A stretch of DNA of 42,370 bases from Hellea sp. (GTDB taxonomy: Bacteria; Pseudomonadota; Alphaproteobacteria; Caulobacterales; Maricaulaceae). Shown here in pieces: positions 24,253 through 32,402 of the stretch; position 1 is the first letter of the stretch; each line of letters starts with the position of its first letter. The notes beneath the pieces were generated by a model that was given only the letters and a program-made list of their open reading frames with translations, was not told the origin of the DNA and did no database searches. The position numbers and the translations under genes are program-made. The DNA lies in NCBI GenBank assembly GCA_020629135.1, contig JAHDDX010000016.1, positions 1 through 42,370 of the forward strand, written 5' to 3'.

Positions 24253-25830
24253 GTGACCACTTCGCAGACCATATCTGACGCGCTTAAGGCCGGGTTTCTG
24301 GCCCTTGATCAGGGTGATCTAAAAGCCGCCGAGCAATATTGTAAACAGGTCATGCAGGCTAATCCCCGGATTGCGGGCGGGCATTTTCTTATTGGTTTGC
24401 TGGCCTTGGAACAAGGTCAGCGCCGGATCGCCGCTAATGCCTTTCTAACCACTACGAAACTAGAGCCGTCTCATGCCGGGGGCTGGGCGCATCTCGCCAA
24501 GATATTTTGCGAGCTTGGCTATACGGCCCGGGCGGATGAGGCCCTGCAAAAAGCGGAGAAGGCCTCGCCGGATATTCCCGCCTTGCAAAACGTGATCGGC
24601 ATGGTGAATTCGCTGATCGGCGAACATGGCAAGGCCCGGAAATGGTATGAGAAAGCTTTTACGGCCGCGCCCCATGTGGCGGGCTATGGGGTGAACCTGT
24701 CAAACGCACTCAATTTTACCGGCCATAAATCAGCTGCGATTGAGACCTCGGAACAGGTTCTCAAACTTGAACCGGACAACGCCCAGGCCCATTGGGCGCT
24801 GGCGGGATTGCAGCGGGCGACAAGCGCAGAGCATGCCGAGCAAATGCTCGAAATAGCAGGTCGATCTGATCAAAATGATGCCTCGCGGTCATTCCTGTAT
24901 TACGGGGCAGGCAAAGTCTTTGAGGATGTTGAGGACTGGCCTGCTGCCTTTGAAGCCTTCTCTAAAGGGGCCGCGGCTAAACGCGCGACACAGGCTTATG
25001 ACGAGGCCGAAGAGCAGGCCGTGTTTGATACGCTCAAGGCCCGCCTCAATGCGGACTGGATGGCAAGGCCGGTCACAAATGCGCCGACAGATTTTGCACC
25101 AATTTTCATCCTTGGTCAGCCGCGCACTGGGACGACTTTAATAGAACGGATTTTAACCGCTCATTCCAAAATCATCCCGGCCGGAGAATTGCAGCAATTT
25201 TATCTGTCAATCAGGCGCGGCGCGCGTATCAACAGCAAAGCCCGGATCACAGGCGAATTGATGGCTGCAGCCGCCGAGCTCGATCCGGCGGCGCTTGGGC
25301 ATGCCTATCAGGCCGCGACCCGATCCCACCAAAAGCCGGGCCAGTTCTTTATAGATAAACTCCCGACCAATTATCTTTACGTGCCGCTAATCGCCAAGGC
25401 CTTGCCCGGCGCTAAAATTATCCACGTGCGCCGCGATCCCATGGATAGCTGTTTCTCCAGTTTCAAACAACTTTTCGCCGATGCCTATCCGCATTCCTAT
25501 GACCTGGAAACCATGGCCCGTCATCATGTGCGTTACCAGGACCTGATGGCCCATTGGCGGAATGTGATCGGGGACCGCCTGTTTGAAGTGTCCTATGAAG
25601 ACACGGTGGCGGATCTGGAAAAATCGGCGCGGGCCCTGATCGATCATATTGGTGTCGATTGGGAGCCGGCCTGTCTTGAATTTCACACTCAATCGGCAGC
25701 GGTCTCTACCGCCAGCGCCGCCCAGGTCCGCGAGCCTGTCCACGCCCGGTCTGTGGGTCGCTGGAAAAAATACGCGTCCCAATTGGCGCCGGTTCAAAAT
25801 ATCCTGTCAGAGGCGGGATTAGTCGCCTGA
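24253..25830 (+). CDS. TPR-repeat sulfotransferase
   Basis: A 525-residue protein with two parts. Residues about 5-240 are tandem tetratricopeptide repeats (for example AEQYCKQVMQANPRIAGGHF and HWALAGLQRAT), likely a protein-binding module. Residues about 280-520 are a PAPS-dependent sulfotransferase: the 5'-phosphosulfate loop ILGQPRTGTTLIERIL (about 284-299) and the 3'-phosphate motif IIHVRRDPMDSCFSS (about 389-403). This architecture is common in marine alphaproteobacteria and related to tyrosylprotein-sulfotransferase-like enzymes, but substrates are mostly unknown. No signal peptide. The start is GTG, 3 nt after the ureohydrolase stop, without a clear ribosome binding site. The 3' end overlaps the convergent amidohydrolase gene by 12 nt. 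Confidence 0.92.
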   Translation: MTTSQTISDALKAGFLALDQGDLKAAEQYCKQVMQANPRIAGGHFLIGLLALEQGQRRIAANAFLTTTKLEPSHAGGWAHLAKIFCELGYTARADEALQKAEKASPDIPALQNVIGMVNSLIGEHGKARKWYEKAFTAAPHVAGYGVNLSNALNFTGHKSAAIETSEQVLKLEPDNAQAHWALAGLQRATSAEHAEQMLEIAGRSDQNDASRSFLYYGAGKVFEDVEDWPAAFEAFSKGAAAKRATQAYDEAEEQAVFDTLKARLNADWMARPVTNAPTDFAPIFILGQPRTGTTLIERILTAHSKIIPAGELQQFYLSIRRGARINSKARITGELMAAAAELDPAALGHAYQAATRSHQKPGQFFIDKLPTNYLYVPLIAKALPGAKIIHVRRDPMDSCFSSFKQLFADAYPHSYDLETMARHHVRYQDLMAHWRNVIGDRLFEVSYEDTVADLEKSARALIDHIGVDWEPACLEFHTQSAAVSTASAAQVREPVHARSVGRWKKYASQLAPVQNILSEAGLVA

Positions 25831-27786
25831 TCCGCCGTAAACCTGTTCACCGTTAAACCAGGTTTCGAGGACTTGGGTTTCAGCGAGCTGTACGGTTTGA
25901 CCGGCCTCGGTGATGTCAAAAATATCTCGGTCGAGAATGATGAAGTCAGCCTTTTTATCTGCTTCTAGCGAGCCGACCTCTCGGGATAGGCCAAGTGCCC
26001 GGGCCGCATTGATCGTATAAGAGCGCAGGGCGGTGTCGAGGCTGATGGCCTGATCAATATTGAGGGGTTCAGTTTCGTCCCAGCTCCGCGCGACGGCTCC
26101 GGCTATATTAACGAATGGTCTCGGATCGCGCGTGTCTACGGGTGCGTCCGAACCCGATAGAATAATCCCGCCCGCCCGCGCAATATCCGCGGCCGGATAG
26201 ACATTTTTGTAATAATAACTGTCTGGATCATAAAGCGCCTCCGCACCGTCTGCCCGGTCAATAAACGGGATCACGGTCATATCATATTCCGGGTCGCGTA
26301 TGGCCCAGGCAAAGGTGAACGAGCTATAGGACTTGGTCCGGGCGATCCGGCTGATATCGGACGGATTGACCACTTGAAGGTGGGTCAGGATATGGCGCGG
26401 GTCATGGCCGCCTTCCTGTGCGGCCTCGATCCCGTCAAGGGCGGCGGCCACGGCGCGGTCTCCAATGGCATGCAGCAGGAGTGCATAATCCTTCTCGCTG
26501 GCTTTGACGATAAAATCGGAAATAATATCTTTGTCGTGCTGCAGTTTACCTTTGGAGGTCTCGCACTGCGACGGCGTATAGTTTTCAGTGCCGGCCTTTG
26601 TGGCACAATCCGGATCGTTGACATCCACATAGCCGCTCAGTTGGGGCAGGCCGTTGTCGTCCTTGGTGAAAATCGGCTGCAAATAATTTCGAGAGAAGGC
26701 GGCATTGGGCAGGGTCGGCGGTACCGCCAGTGGATCACCCTCCATTACGCCATCGGTGAATAGTTTGAGGAAATCCGCTTTGATTAATGCCTGCGCGTCA
26801 TAGGCTTCGCGAAGTTTGTCCGCCGTTTCAAACAGCTTGTCCCAATCAACCTTGCCGTCATTCGCGGCGAATTCCTGCGGGTCAAAAAACAGTGCGAGCG
26901 TGACCCGGGCCTTAAGGGTCTCGTCTTCGATCAGCTTGTCATAAATATCCAGGGAAGCCGGATCGGCCGCCGCATCGAGGAAGGCCGTGATCCCGCGGGG
27001 CAGGGTAACGTCCATCATCCGCTCGGCATATTGCCGATGCCGATCAGTGGTCGCGCCCAGCAGACTGGTGGCACCCATGACCTTAAGGGGGAAATCTTCG
27101 TTGACGCGACCGTTCAGGCGACCATCGGCGCCAACCCCGACAAAAGGTTTGAGGTCCGCAAATTCGGACGCCAGTGTTGCCGCGCTGAGCCCGACTTTAC
27201 GTCCATCTTCTGTCGCGCCCAATGCAAGAGCCGCGCTGTTCACCCCGTAATGATGACCATCGGACCCCAGTAAAATAATGGGTCGTTCCGTTGAAACCGC
27301 GTCCAGAGCATCCCGGATCGTGCGTGTCTCTCCACCCGGTGAATTGCCCTCGATAAAATTCCAGAGCTCAACTTTGAACCATTCGCCCTCGGCCAAAGGG
27401 TCCTCAAGATTGGCCATACAGGCGGCGATGAAACGGGTCATCGCCTCAAGCGCGATCGGCTCATTGGCAAGATCACACAGGGAGACATCCATGGCGGCAA
27501 CCGGGTGGATATGTGTGTCAATCAAACCGGGCAGGACAACCCGTCCCGCCAGATCAATGATCTCGGTATCGGGTTTCTTTTTACGTTCGATTGATTTGGT
27601 TTCGCCGACGGCAATGACGGTATCGCCGGACAGGGCCATGGCTTCGGCGAATGGCTGATCCGCATTGGCCGTGTAGATTTTGCCATTAATAAAAATCCGG
27701 TCGGGCGGCTCAGATTTTATTTTTTCACAAGAGGTGAGCCCGATCAGGCCCGTAAACAACACAAACCAGATCGCCGCTCTTGTCAT
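25819..27786 (-). CDS. Lipoprotein amidohydrolase, YtcJ/NfdA-like
   Basis: A 655-residue metal-dependent hydrolase of the amidohydrolase superfamily, subgroup of YtcJ-like and N-substituted formamide deformylase proteins. The N-terminus is a lipoprotein signal (GLTSC, Cys20), so the enzyme should sit outside the cytoplasm. Family marks: FINGKIYTANADQPFAEAMA, the metal motif LPGLIDTHIHP, LLHAIGDRAV, and GSDAPVDTRDPRPFVNI near the C-terminus with the last metal-binding Asp. It is the final gene of the frmA operon, 3 nt after fghA. A hydrolase releasing formyl or other acyl groups from amines would suit a one-carbon operon, but the substrate is not shown. Length is normal for the subgroup. Confidence 0.88.
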   Translation of the reverse strand: MTRAAIWFVLFTGLIGLTSCEKIKSEPPDRIFINGKIYTANADQPFAEAMALSGDTVIAVGETKSIERKKKPDTEIIDLAGRVVLPGLIDTHIHPVAAMDVSLCDLANEPIALEAMTRFIAACMANLEDPLAEGEWFKVELWNFIEGNSPGGETRTIRDALDAVSTERPIILLGSDGHHYGVNSAALALGATEDGRKVGLSAATLASEFADLKPFVGVGADGRLNGRVNEDFPLKVMGATSLLGATTDRHRQYAERMMDVTLPRGITAFLDAAADPASLDIYDKLIEDETLKARVTLALFFDPQEFAANDGKVDWDKLFETADKLREAYDAQALIKADFLKLFTDGVMEGDPLAVPPTLPNAAFSRNYLQPIFTKDDNGLPQLSGYVDVNDPDCATKAGTENYTPSQCETSKGKLQHDKDIISDFIVKASEKDYALLLHAIGDRAVAAALDGIEAAQEGGHDPRHILTHLQVVNPSDISRIARTKSYSSFTFAWAIRDPEYDMTVIPFIDRADGAEALYDPDSYYYKNVYPAADIARAGGIILSGSDAPVDTRDPRPFVNIAGAVARSWDETEPLNIDQAISLDTALRSYTINAARALGLSREVGSLEADKKADFIILDRDIFDITEAGQTVQLAETQVLETWFNGEQVYGGSGD

Positions 27787-27789
27787 ATC

Positions 27790-28635
27790 TTATCCCAAAT
27801 GCCGGGCATGCCAGGCAATATGGTCCGCCATGAAGCTCGAGATGAAATAATAGGAATGGTCATAGCCGTTCTGCATGCGGATTTCGGCTTTCACCCCCGC
27901 CTTGTCGCAGGCGGCGACCAGCAATTCGGTCTTAAGCTCATTTTCCAGGAAACTGTCATCCGTACCCTGATCCACAAGAATGTGATCATGACGGGCACCG
28001 TCCGCAATCAAAGCGCAAGCGTCATAGTCACGCCAGGCCGACGGGTCCGAGCCGAGATAGCCGCTCAAAGCCTTTTGGCCCCAGGGACAATTGATCGGAC
28101 TGACGATCGGGGCGAAGGCGGAAATGCTTTTAAACCGGTCCGGATTACGAAGACCGATCGTCAGGGCCCCATGCCCGCCCATGGAATGGCCGGTTATGGA
28201 TTGCCGGGTCATATCCGCCATGGAAAACTGTTCGCTGATCAGACTGGGCAATTCCGCTTCGATATAGGACCGCATTTTGTAATGCTCTGACCAGGGGGCT
28301 TCGGTTGCGTCAACATAATGACCTGCTCCGAATCCGAAATCATATTTTTCCTCCGGATCATCCGGCACGTTGTCGCCACGCGGACTGGTGTCCGGCGCAA
28401 TAAAGATGATCTTGTGTTCGGCACAGGCGGCCCGGAACTCACCTTTTTCGGTGACATTGGCATGGGTGCAAGTCAGGCCGGATAGATACCAAAGTACAGG
28501 CAAGGTCTCGCCCCGGGTGTGGGCCGGGACAAATGCAGAAAAGGTCATCTCCGTTCCGGTTGATGTGCTGGAATGACTGTATACCCCCTGCGTCCCACCA
28601 AAGGCTTTAACTGTGGATTTGGTTTCTATTATCAT
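27790..28635 (-). CDS. fghA: S-formylglutathione hydrolase
   Basis: A 281-residue cytoplasmic alpha/beta-hydrolase (esterase D type) that splits S-formylglutathione into formate and glutathione, the second step of glutathione-dependent formaldehyde oxidation. Ser151 in GHSMGGHGALT is the nucleophile; the Asp of VDQGTDDSFLENE and the His of NGYDHSYYF complete the triad. LSGLTCTHANVTEKGEFRAA near residues 51-70 is also diagnostic. Length equals the usual ~280. It overlaps the upstream unknown gene by ATGA, and the amidohydrolase follows after 3 nt. The partner dehydrogenase frmA is the first gene of the same operon. Confidence 0.97.
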   Translation of the reverse strand: MIIETKSTVKAFGGTQGVYSHSSTSTGTEMTFSAFVPAHTRGETLPVLWYLSGLTCTHANVTEKGEFRAACAEHKIIFIAPDTSPRGDNVPDDPEEKYDFGFGAGHYVDATEAPWSEHYKMRSYIEAELPSLISEQFSMADMTRQSITGHSMGGHGALTIGLRNPDRFKSISAFAPIVSPINCPWGQKALSGYLGSDPSAWRDYDACALIADGARHDHILVDQGTDDSFLENELKTELLVAACDKAGVKAEIRMQNGYDHSYYFISSFMADHIAWHARHLG

Positions 28636-29285
28636 AAAAATATTCCAACTTTACGTAACGACTTTGGGAGGTTTGGCGAGACCGTGTAAAATCGATCCAG
28701 CACAATTTTTGCCTCTTCAATCACTTTCTCTTTTTGTAACGATTTAATCTTTTCTATCCAGTCTTCATACGAAAGTTTCTCTTTGTCGGAGTTATAATGA
28801 TAGTCATCTAAACTATAGTAGAGACCATATAGTTTTTCTATTCCCCATTCTTGAGCGACATATTTCGACCCGGCATGTTCGAATTTCTCTTTCATTTTAG
28901 CAAAATAAGCATCGCAATCCGGTCTTTGAAAAAGTTCGGTCTTACCCCAATCTCGTTCCAAATTGATAATGTTGCACAAATAATCCATGGCTTGCTCGGG
29001 ATCATGGACTATCTTTGAAAGAAAATATCTCACAGCGAGCCAAATGCTTTCCTCAATATTAGGCAATCTCGGAAGACCTGTTTCCAGCAAGGCTTGCTCA
29101 AAGCACGCCTCAGTAGAATTAAATTGGGATGGCAAATCAAATATGACGCTGGCAATATATTCGCCATCATATCCATTTTCCAAAAGACTTTTGGTAGCGG
29201 CTTGGATGTCGCCAATTGTATATTGATCCAAAACGAAAAACGCGGCCAGTTCCGCAGGGGTTCCGTCTCTAAAGTTTTCAATCAT
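28632..29285 (-). CDS. Unrecognised AT-rich gene inside the formaldehyde operon
   Basis: A 217-residue soluble, mostly helical protein rich in acidic residues, Lys, Tyr and Phe. I do not recognise the family. The N-terminal part (MIENFRDGTPAELAAFF) and long helices with YEDWIEKIKSLQKEKVIEEA near the C-terminus suggest a compact helical fold. By eye it is clearly AT-richer than frmA and fghA on either side, which suggests it arrived later. Nevertheless its stop overlaps the fghA start as ATGA, so it is now translated in series with that gene. No strong ribosome binding site precedes its ATG. It could be cargo, such as an immunity-type or orphan protein, rather than a formaldehyde enzyme. Confidence 0.75.
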   Translation of the reverse strand: MIENFRDGTPAELAAFFVLDQYTIGDIQAATKSLLENGYDGEYIASVIFDLPSQFNSTEACFEQALLETGLPRLPNIEESIWLAVRYFLSKIVHDPEQAMDYLCNIINLERDWGKTELFQRPDCDAYFAKMKEKFEHAGSKYVAQEWGIEKLYGLYYSLDDYHYNSDKEKLSYEDWIEKIKSLQKEKVIEEAKIVLDRFYTVSPNLPKSLRKVGIFL

Positions 29286-29314
29286 TTGAGTGACGAAACC
29301 CGATAAGTGAAGAT

Positions 29315-29695
29315 CTATTTCTCGCTATGCAGGGCGCAAAGCTTATTGCCATCTGGATCGCGCAGATAAGCGAGATATAGTCGTTGCATGGGGTTTTCGC
29401 GCCAGCCCGGCGGGTCTTCAATGGGTTTGCCGCCTGCGGCCGCGCCAGCTGCGTGCCAGGCATCGGCCTGTTCCGGGGTTTCCATGGCAAAGCCAATGGT
29501 CATGCCATTGCCCATAGATGCGGGTTCGCCGTCGATCGGCTTTGTGACCAGAAAGAACGTACCATTGTGGATATAAAGCAAGCGCCCCTTTGGGTCGACG
29601 ATCCCCGCGCGTCCGCCCATGGCCTCGAAAATAGCGTCATAAAATATTTTGGATTTATCCAGGTCGTTGGACCCGACCATCATGTGACTGAACAT
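29315..29695 (-). CDS. VOC (glyoxalase/bleomycin-resistance) family protein
   Basis: A 126-residue single-unit vicinal-oxygen-chelate protein. FSHMMVGSNDLDKSKIFYDA is the first beta-alpha unit, with a candidate metal-binding His at residue 4. The second unit has GFAMETPEQADAWHAAG, and YLAYLRDPDGNKLCALH is the final strand pair with the conserved DPDGN turn. An AAGGAAAG site stands before the ATG. It lies 19 nt after frmA and before the unknown gene. VOC genes are often found next to frmA/fghA in alphaproteobacteria; a role with glutathione adducts or another reactive aldehyde is plausible, but the activity is not known. Confidence 0.9.
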   Translation of the reverse strand: MFSHMMVGSNDLDKSKIFYDAIFEAMGGRAGIVDPKGRLLYIHNGTFFLVTKPIDGEPASMGNGMTIGFAMETPEQADAWHAAGAAAGGKPIEDPPGWRENPMQRLYLAYLRDPDGNKLCALHSEK

Positions 29696-29714
29696 AAAAT
29701 GCTTTCCTTACGAA

Positions 29715-30824
29715 TTAAAAAACGACGACGCTGCGAATGCTTTTACCTTCATGCATAAGGTCAAAGCCTTTATTGATTTCCTCGAGCTTGAGAACATGGG
29801 TGATCATCGGGTCGATTTCGATCTTGCCGTTCATATACCAATCGACAATTTTCGGAACATCTGTCCGGCCTTTCGCGCCGCCAAAGGCAGTGCCCTGCCA
29901 GACCCGTCCGGTCACTAGCTGAAACGGCCGCGTGCTGATTTCCTTACCGGCCTCGGCCACGCCGATAATCGTAGAGACGCCCCAACCCCGGTGGCAGGCC
30001 TCAAGTGCTTGACGCATCACCTGGACATTCCCAGTAGCGTCAAAGGTGTGATCCGCACCCCCATCGGTCAGTTCGACCAGGTGCTCGACAATATCACCCT
30101 TGATTTTCTGTGGATTGACGAAATGGGTCATGCCGAATTTTTCGCCCCAGGCTTTGCGCTCATCATTGATGTCCACACCCACGATCATATTGGCGCCAAC
30201 CATTTTGCAGCCCTGCAAAACATTCAGACCGATGCCCCCCAGACCAAACACAATGACATTGTCGCCTGCCTGAACTTTGGCGGTATTCGTTACGGCGCCA
30301 ATACCTGTGGTCACGCCGCAACCGACATAACAGCTGGTGTTAAAGGGGGCGTCTTCGCGGATTTTTGCGACGGCGATTTCGGGCAGGACGGTAAAATTGG
30401 AAAAGGTCGAACAGCCCATATAGTGATAGATGGTTTCACCTTTATATGAGAAACGCGACGTGCCATCGGGCATCAGACCTTTGCCCTGGGTCGCACGAAT
30501 AGCCGTGCAGAGATTGGTCTTGCCAGACAGGCAGGATTTACACTGGCGGCATTCCGGCGTGTAAAGCGGAATGACATGATCATCGGGCTTTACACTGGTG
30601 ACGCCCGGGCCGACTTCTCGAACAACCCCGGCGCCCTCATGGCCCAGGATGGAGGGGAAAATTCCTTCGCTGTCAAAACCGTCCAGTGTGTAACTGTCCG
30701 TATGGCAAATTCCGGTGGCCATAATCTCGACCAGGACTTCGCCTTCTTTGGGGCCTTCCAGATCGACCTCAACAATTTCCAGTGGTTTTTTGGCTTCAAA
30801 GGCGACAGCTGCGCGTGTTTTCAT
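29715..30824 (-). CDS. frmA: S-(hydroxymethyl)glutathione dehydrogenase (class III alcohol dehydrogenase)
   Basis: A 369-residue zinc- and NAD-dependent enzyme that oxidises the spontaneous formaldehyde-glutathione adduct to S-formylglutathione. Catalytic zinc ligands are Cys40 (GICHTD), His62 (GHEGAG) and the Cys near 173 ([10 protein letters not shown]). The structural zinc is held by Cys92, 95, 98 and 106 ([16 protein letters not shown]). The NAD site is [14 protein letters not shown] followed by VGVDIN. Length and motifs fit class III exactly. GGGAG is 8 nt before the ATG. It is the first gene of a five-gene operon and is transcribed away from the Rieske oxygenase gene, with 206 bp between them, which suggests joint regulation. 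The name adhC is also in use. Confidence 0.97.
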   Translation of the reverse strand: MKTRAAVAFEAKKPLEIVEVDLEGPKEGEVLVEIMATGICHTDSYTLDGFDSEGIFPSILGHEGAGVVREVGPGVTSVKPDDHVIPLYTPECRQCKSCLSGKTNLCTAIRATQGKGLMPDGTSRFSYKGETIYHYMGCSTFSNFTVLPEIAVAKIREDAPFNTSCYVGCGVTTGIGAVTNTAKVQAGDNVIVFGLGGIGLNVLQGCKMVGANMIVGVDINDERKAWGEKFGMTHFVNPQKIKGDIVEHLVELTDGGADHTFDATGNVQVMRQALEACHRGWGVSTIIGVAEAGKEISTRPFQLVTGRVWQGTAFGGAKGRTDVPKIVDWYMNGKIEIDPMITHVLKLEEINKGFDLMHEGKSIRSVVVF

Positions 30825-31030
30825 GATATATCTCCCGATCCTTATTATTTTGCGAGAAAACGACCCTCGCCATATCGAATTATTCGTATCGTAAAACTTA
30901 TATGGAACGCAATTCCAATCTACGATTTTGGCCTGGTTTATTAGCGTTTTGAATAATCAGGATTGATCAAAATCCTATAGCCTAACGCGGTGAATTCAGT
31001 CATATTTCCCGTGCAAAGCAGGAGGCGGTA
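30825..31030. promoter_or_regulatory. Divergent control region between frmA and the Rieske operon
   Basis: 206 bp with no gene, AT-rich, serving as leader for both directions. It holds an 11-bp dyad CGAATTATTCG (30876-30886), a candidate operator, 52 bp from the frmA start, and an imperfect GGAA/TTCC dyad at 30904-30916. AGGAGG (31020-31025) is the Shine-Dalgarno site of the Rieske gene. No regulator gene lies next to it. Promoter boxes could not be assigned with confidence. Confidence 0.45.
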
Positions 31031-32290
31031 TTGTCCAACCCACCTATTATTCTGGATGATGGCATTGACAGAATGTCGGATTTTATCTCTCAAGCCCGCC
31101 ATAAGCCGGGATTTGCTTTGCCTGCCTATTTTTATCAATCTTCTTTGGTCTATCAAAATGAGTTAAGCGCGATATTTTTGAAAAGCTGGATCTATGCGGG
31201 TCACGTGTCAGAATTGCCAAACCCCGGTGATTTTCAGCAAGTGGAATTTGGATCGGACAGTTTTATAGTCGTGCGAGACAAGCAAGGTGAATTGCATGCC
31301 TTGGCCAATGTCTGTCGACATAGGGGGGCGAGAGTCTGCGAAGAGAAAGCGGGCAATTGCAAGACCTTTGTCTGTCCCTATCATTGCTGGACGTATAATA
31401 TGGACGGGTCGCTAAGGGCTGCCCGTCATATGGAAGCCTTAGAGGGGTTTGATCGAGCCGATTACGGGCTAAAGAAAGTTAAGCTCTGTGAATTTGAAGG
31501 ATTGATCTTCATAAATTGCAATCCCGACGCACCAGATTTTTCTGGCCCGCTTGCGAATATCAGGCCACAATTGGCCGGATATAATCTGCCTCAGGCGAAA
31601 ATTGCGCTGAAGCGAACCTATAGTTTTGACAGCAATTGGAAGTTTTGCCTCGAGAATTATCTGGAGTGTTATCATTGTGCGACGGCCCACCCGGCCTATG
31701 CCAAGCTTCATACATTTGAGGACCGGGCCTGCAATGTACAGGAACAGCTCGACGCGCTTTGGGCGCGGTCAGAAAAAGTGACCGGGATAGAGGGTCTAAT
31801 CAAGGAACATCGCCGGATATTTAATAACGCCGAAGCGTTTGGCGCCTGTATTTCGGCGCACCGCTACGGATTGTATGAAGGTAATCAGACTGGCAGCATG
31901 GACGGGAAACCGGTGGCGCCGTTAATGGGATCCTTTGAAGATTTTGATGGTGGGGCAGGTGATTTTCAAATCGGTCCGTTGACCTATATGCTTAATTATC
32001 CAGATCATTGCGTATTATACCGTTTCCTGCCGCGAGGTCTTCACGAAACAGAGATGGAACTTGTCTGGTTCGTTCGAGGCGATGCCGAGGAGGGTAAAGA
32101 TTATAAACTTGATCGTCTCACAGATCTTTGGCACCGGACAACGCTTGAAGATGCATATATTATATCCAGAAATGCTGAGGGTGTTCATTCAAAGCTATTT
32201 GAACCCGGGCCTTTCCATCCGGAGTTTGAGAGTATCCTGCAGCAATTCAACGCCTGGTATCTGGCGGCCTTAGCCGATATTCCCGACTGA
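31031..32290 (+). CDS. Rieske non-heme iron oxygenase, carnitine/betaine-oxygenase type
   Basis: A 419-residue alpha subunit of a Rieske oxygenase, expected to use O2 and an external reductase. The [2Fe-2S] ligands are Cys95-x-His97 (CRHRG) and Cys115-Pro-Tyr-His118 (CPYHCW). The mononuclear iron site is in ENYLECYHCATAH, with His215 and His220. The bridging residue three before the first His is Glu212, not the Asp of aromatic dioxygenases; Glu here is known from carnitine oxygenase CntA and relatives that attack quaternary amines. The start is TTG at 31031, with AGGAGG 5 nt upstream; ATG at 31073 is less likely. First gene of a seven-gene operon. No ferredoxin or flavin reductase partner is encoded nearby. 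Formaldehyde from demethylation would fit the divergent frmA operon. Confidence 0.9.
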   Translation: MSNPPIILDDGIDRMSDFISQARHKPGFALPAYFYQSSLVYQNELSAIFLKSWIYAGHVSELPNPGDFQQVEFGSDSFIVVRDKQGELHALANVCRHRGARVCEEKAGNCKTFVCPYHCWTYNMDGSLRAARHMEALEGFDRADYGLKKVKLCEFEGLIFINCNPDAPDFSGPLANIRPQLAGYNLPQAKIALKRTYSFDSNWKFCLENYLECYHCATAHPAYAKLHTFEDRACNVQEQLDALWARSEKVTGIEGLIKEHRRIFNNAEAFGACISAHRYGLYEGNQTGSMDGKPVAPLMGSFEDFDGGAGDFQIGPLTYMLNYPDHCVLYRFLPRGLHETEMELVWFVRGDAEEGKDYKLDRLTDLWHRTTLEDAYIISRNAEGVHSKLFEPGPFHPEFESILQQFNAWYLAALADIPD

Positions 32291-32294
32291 CAAA

Positions 32295-32326
32295 GATCCT
32301 CAAAAAAATATTCAAAAATGAGGATC
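32295..32326. repeat. Perfect 8-bp inverted repeat after the Rieske gene
   Basis: GATCCTCA (32295-32302) and TGAGGATC (32319-32326) flank a 16-nt A/T-rich centre, 5 nt after the Rieske stop. The 112-bp gap here is by far the largest inside the operon. The structure could be an RNA hairpin that sets differential expression or an operator for an internal promoter. It lacks a T-run and is not a standard terminator. Confidence 0.45.
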
Positions 32327-32402
32327 GGGTAAAATGGGTGGTTTACGCATTTTGAAAAAAGGTATATCAATTTTAAAAATGTGATCATTATTTGGATGAT
32401 GT

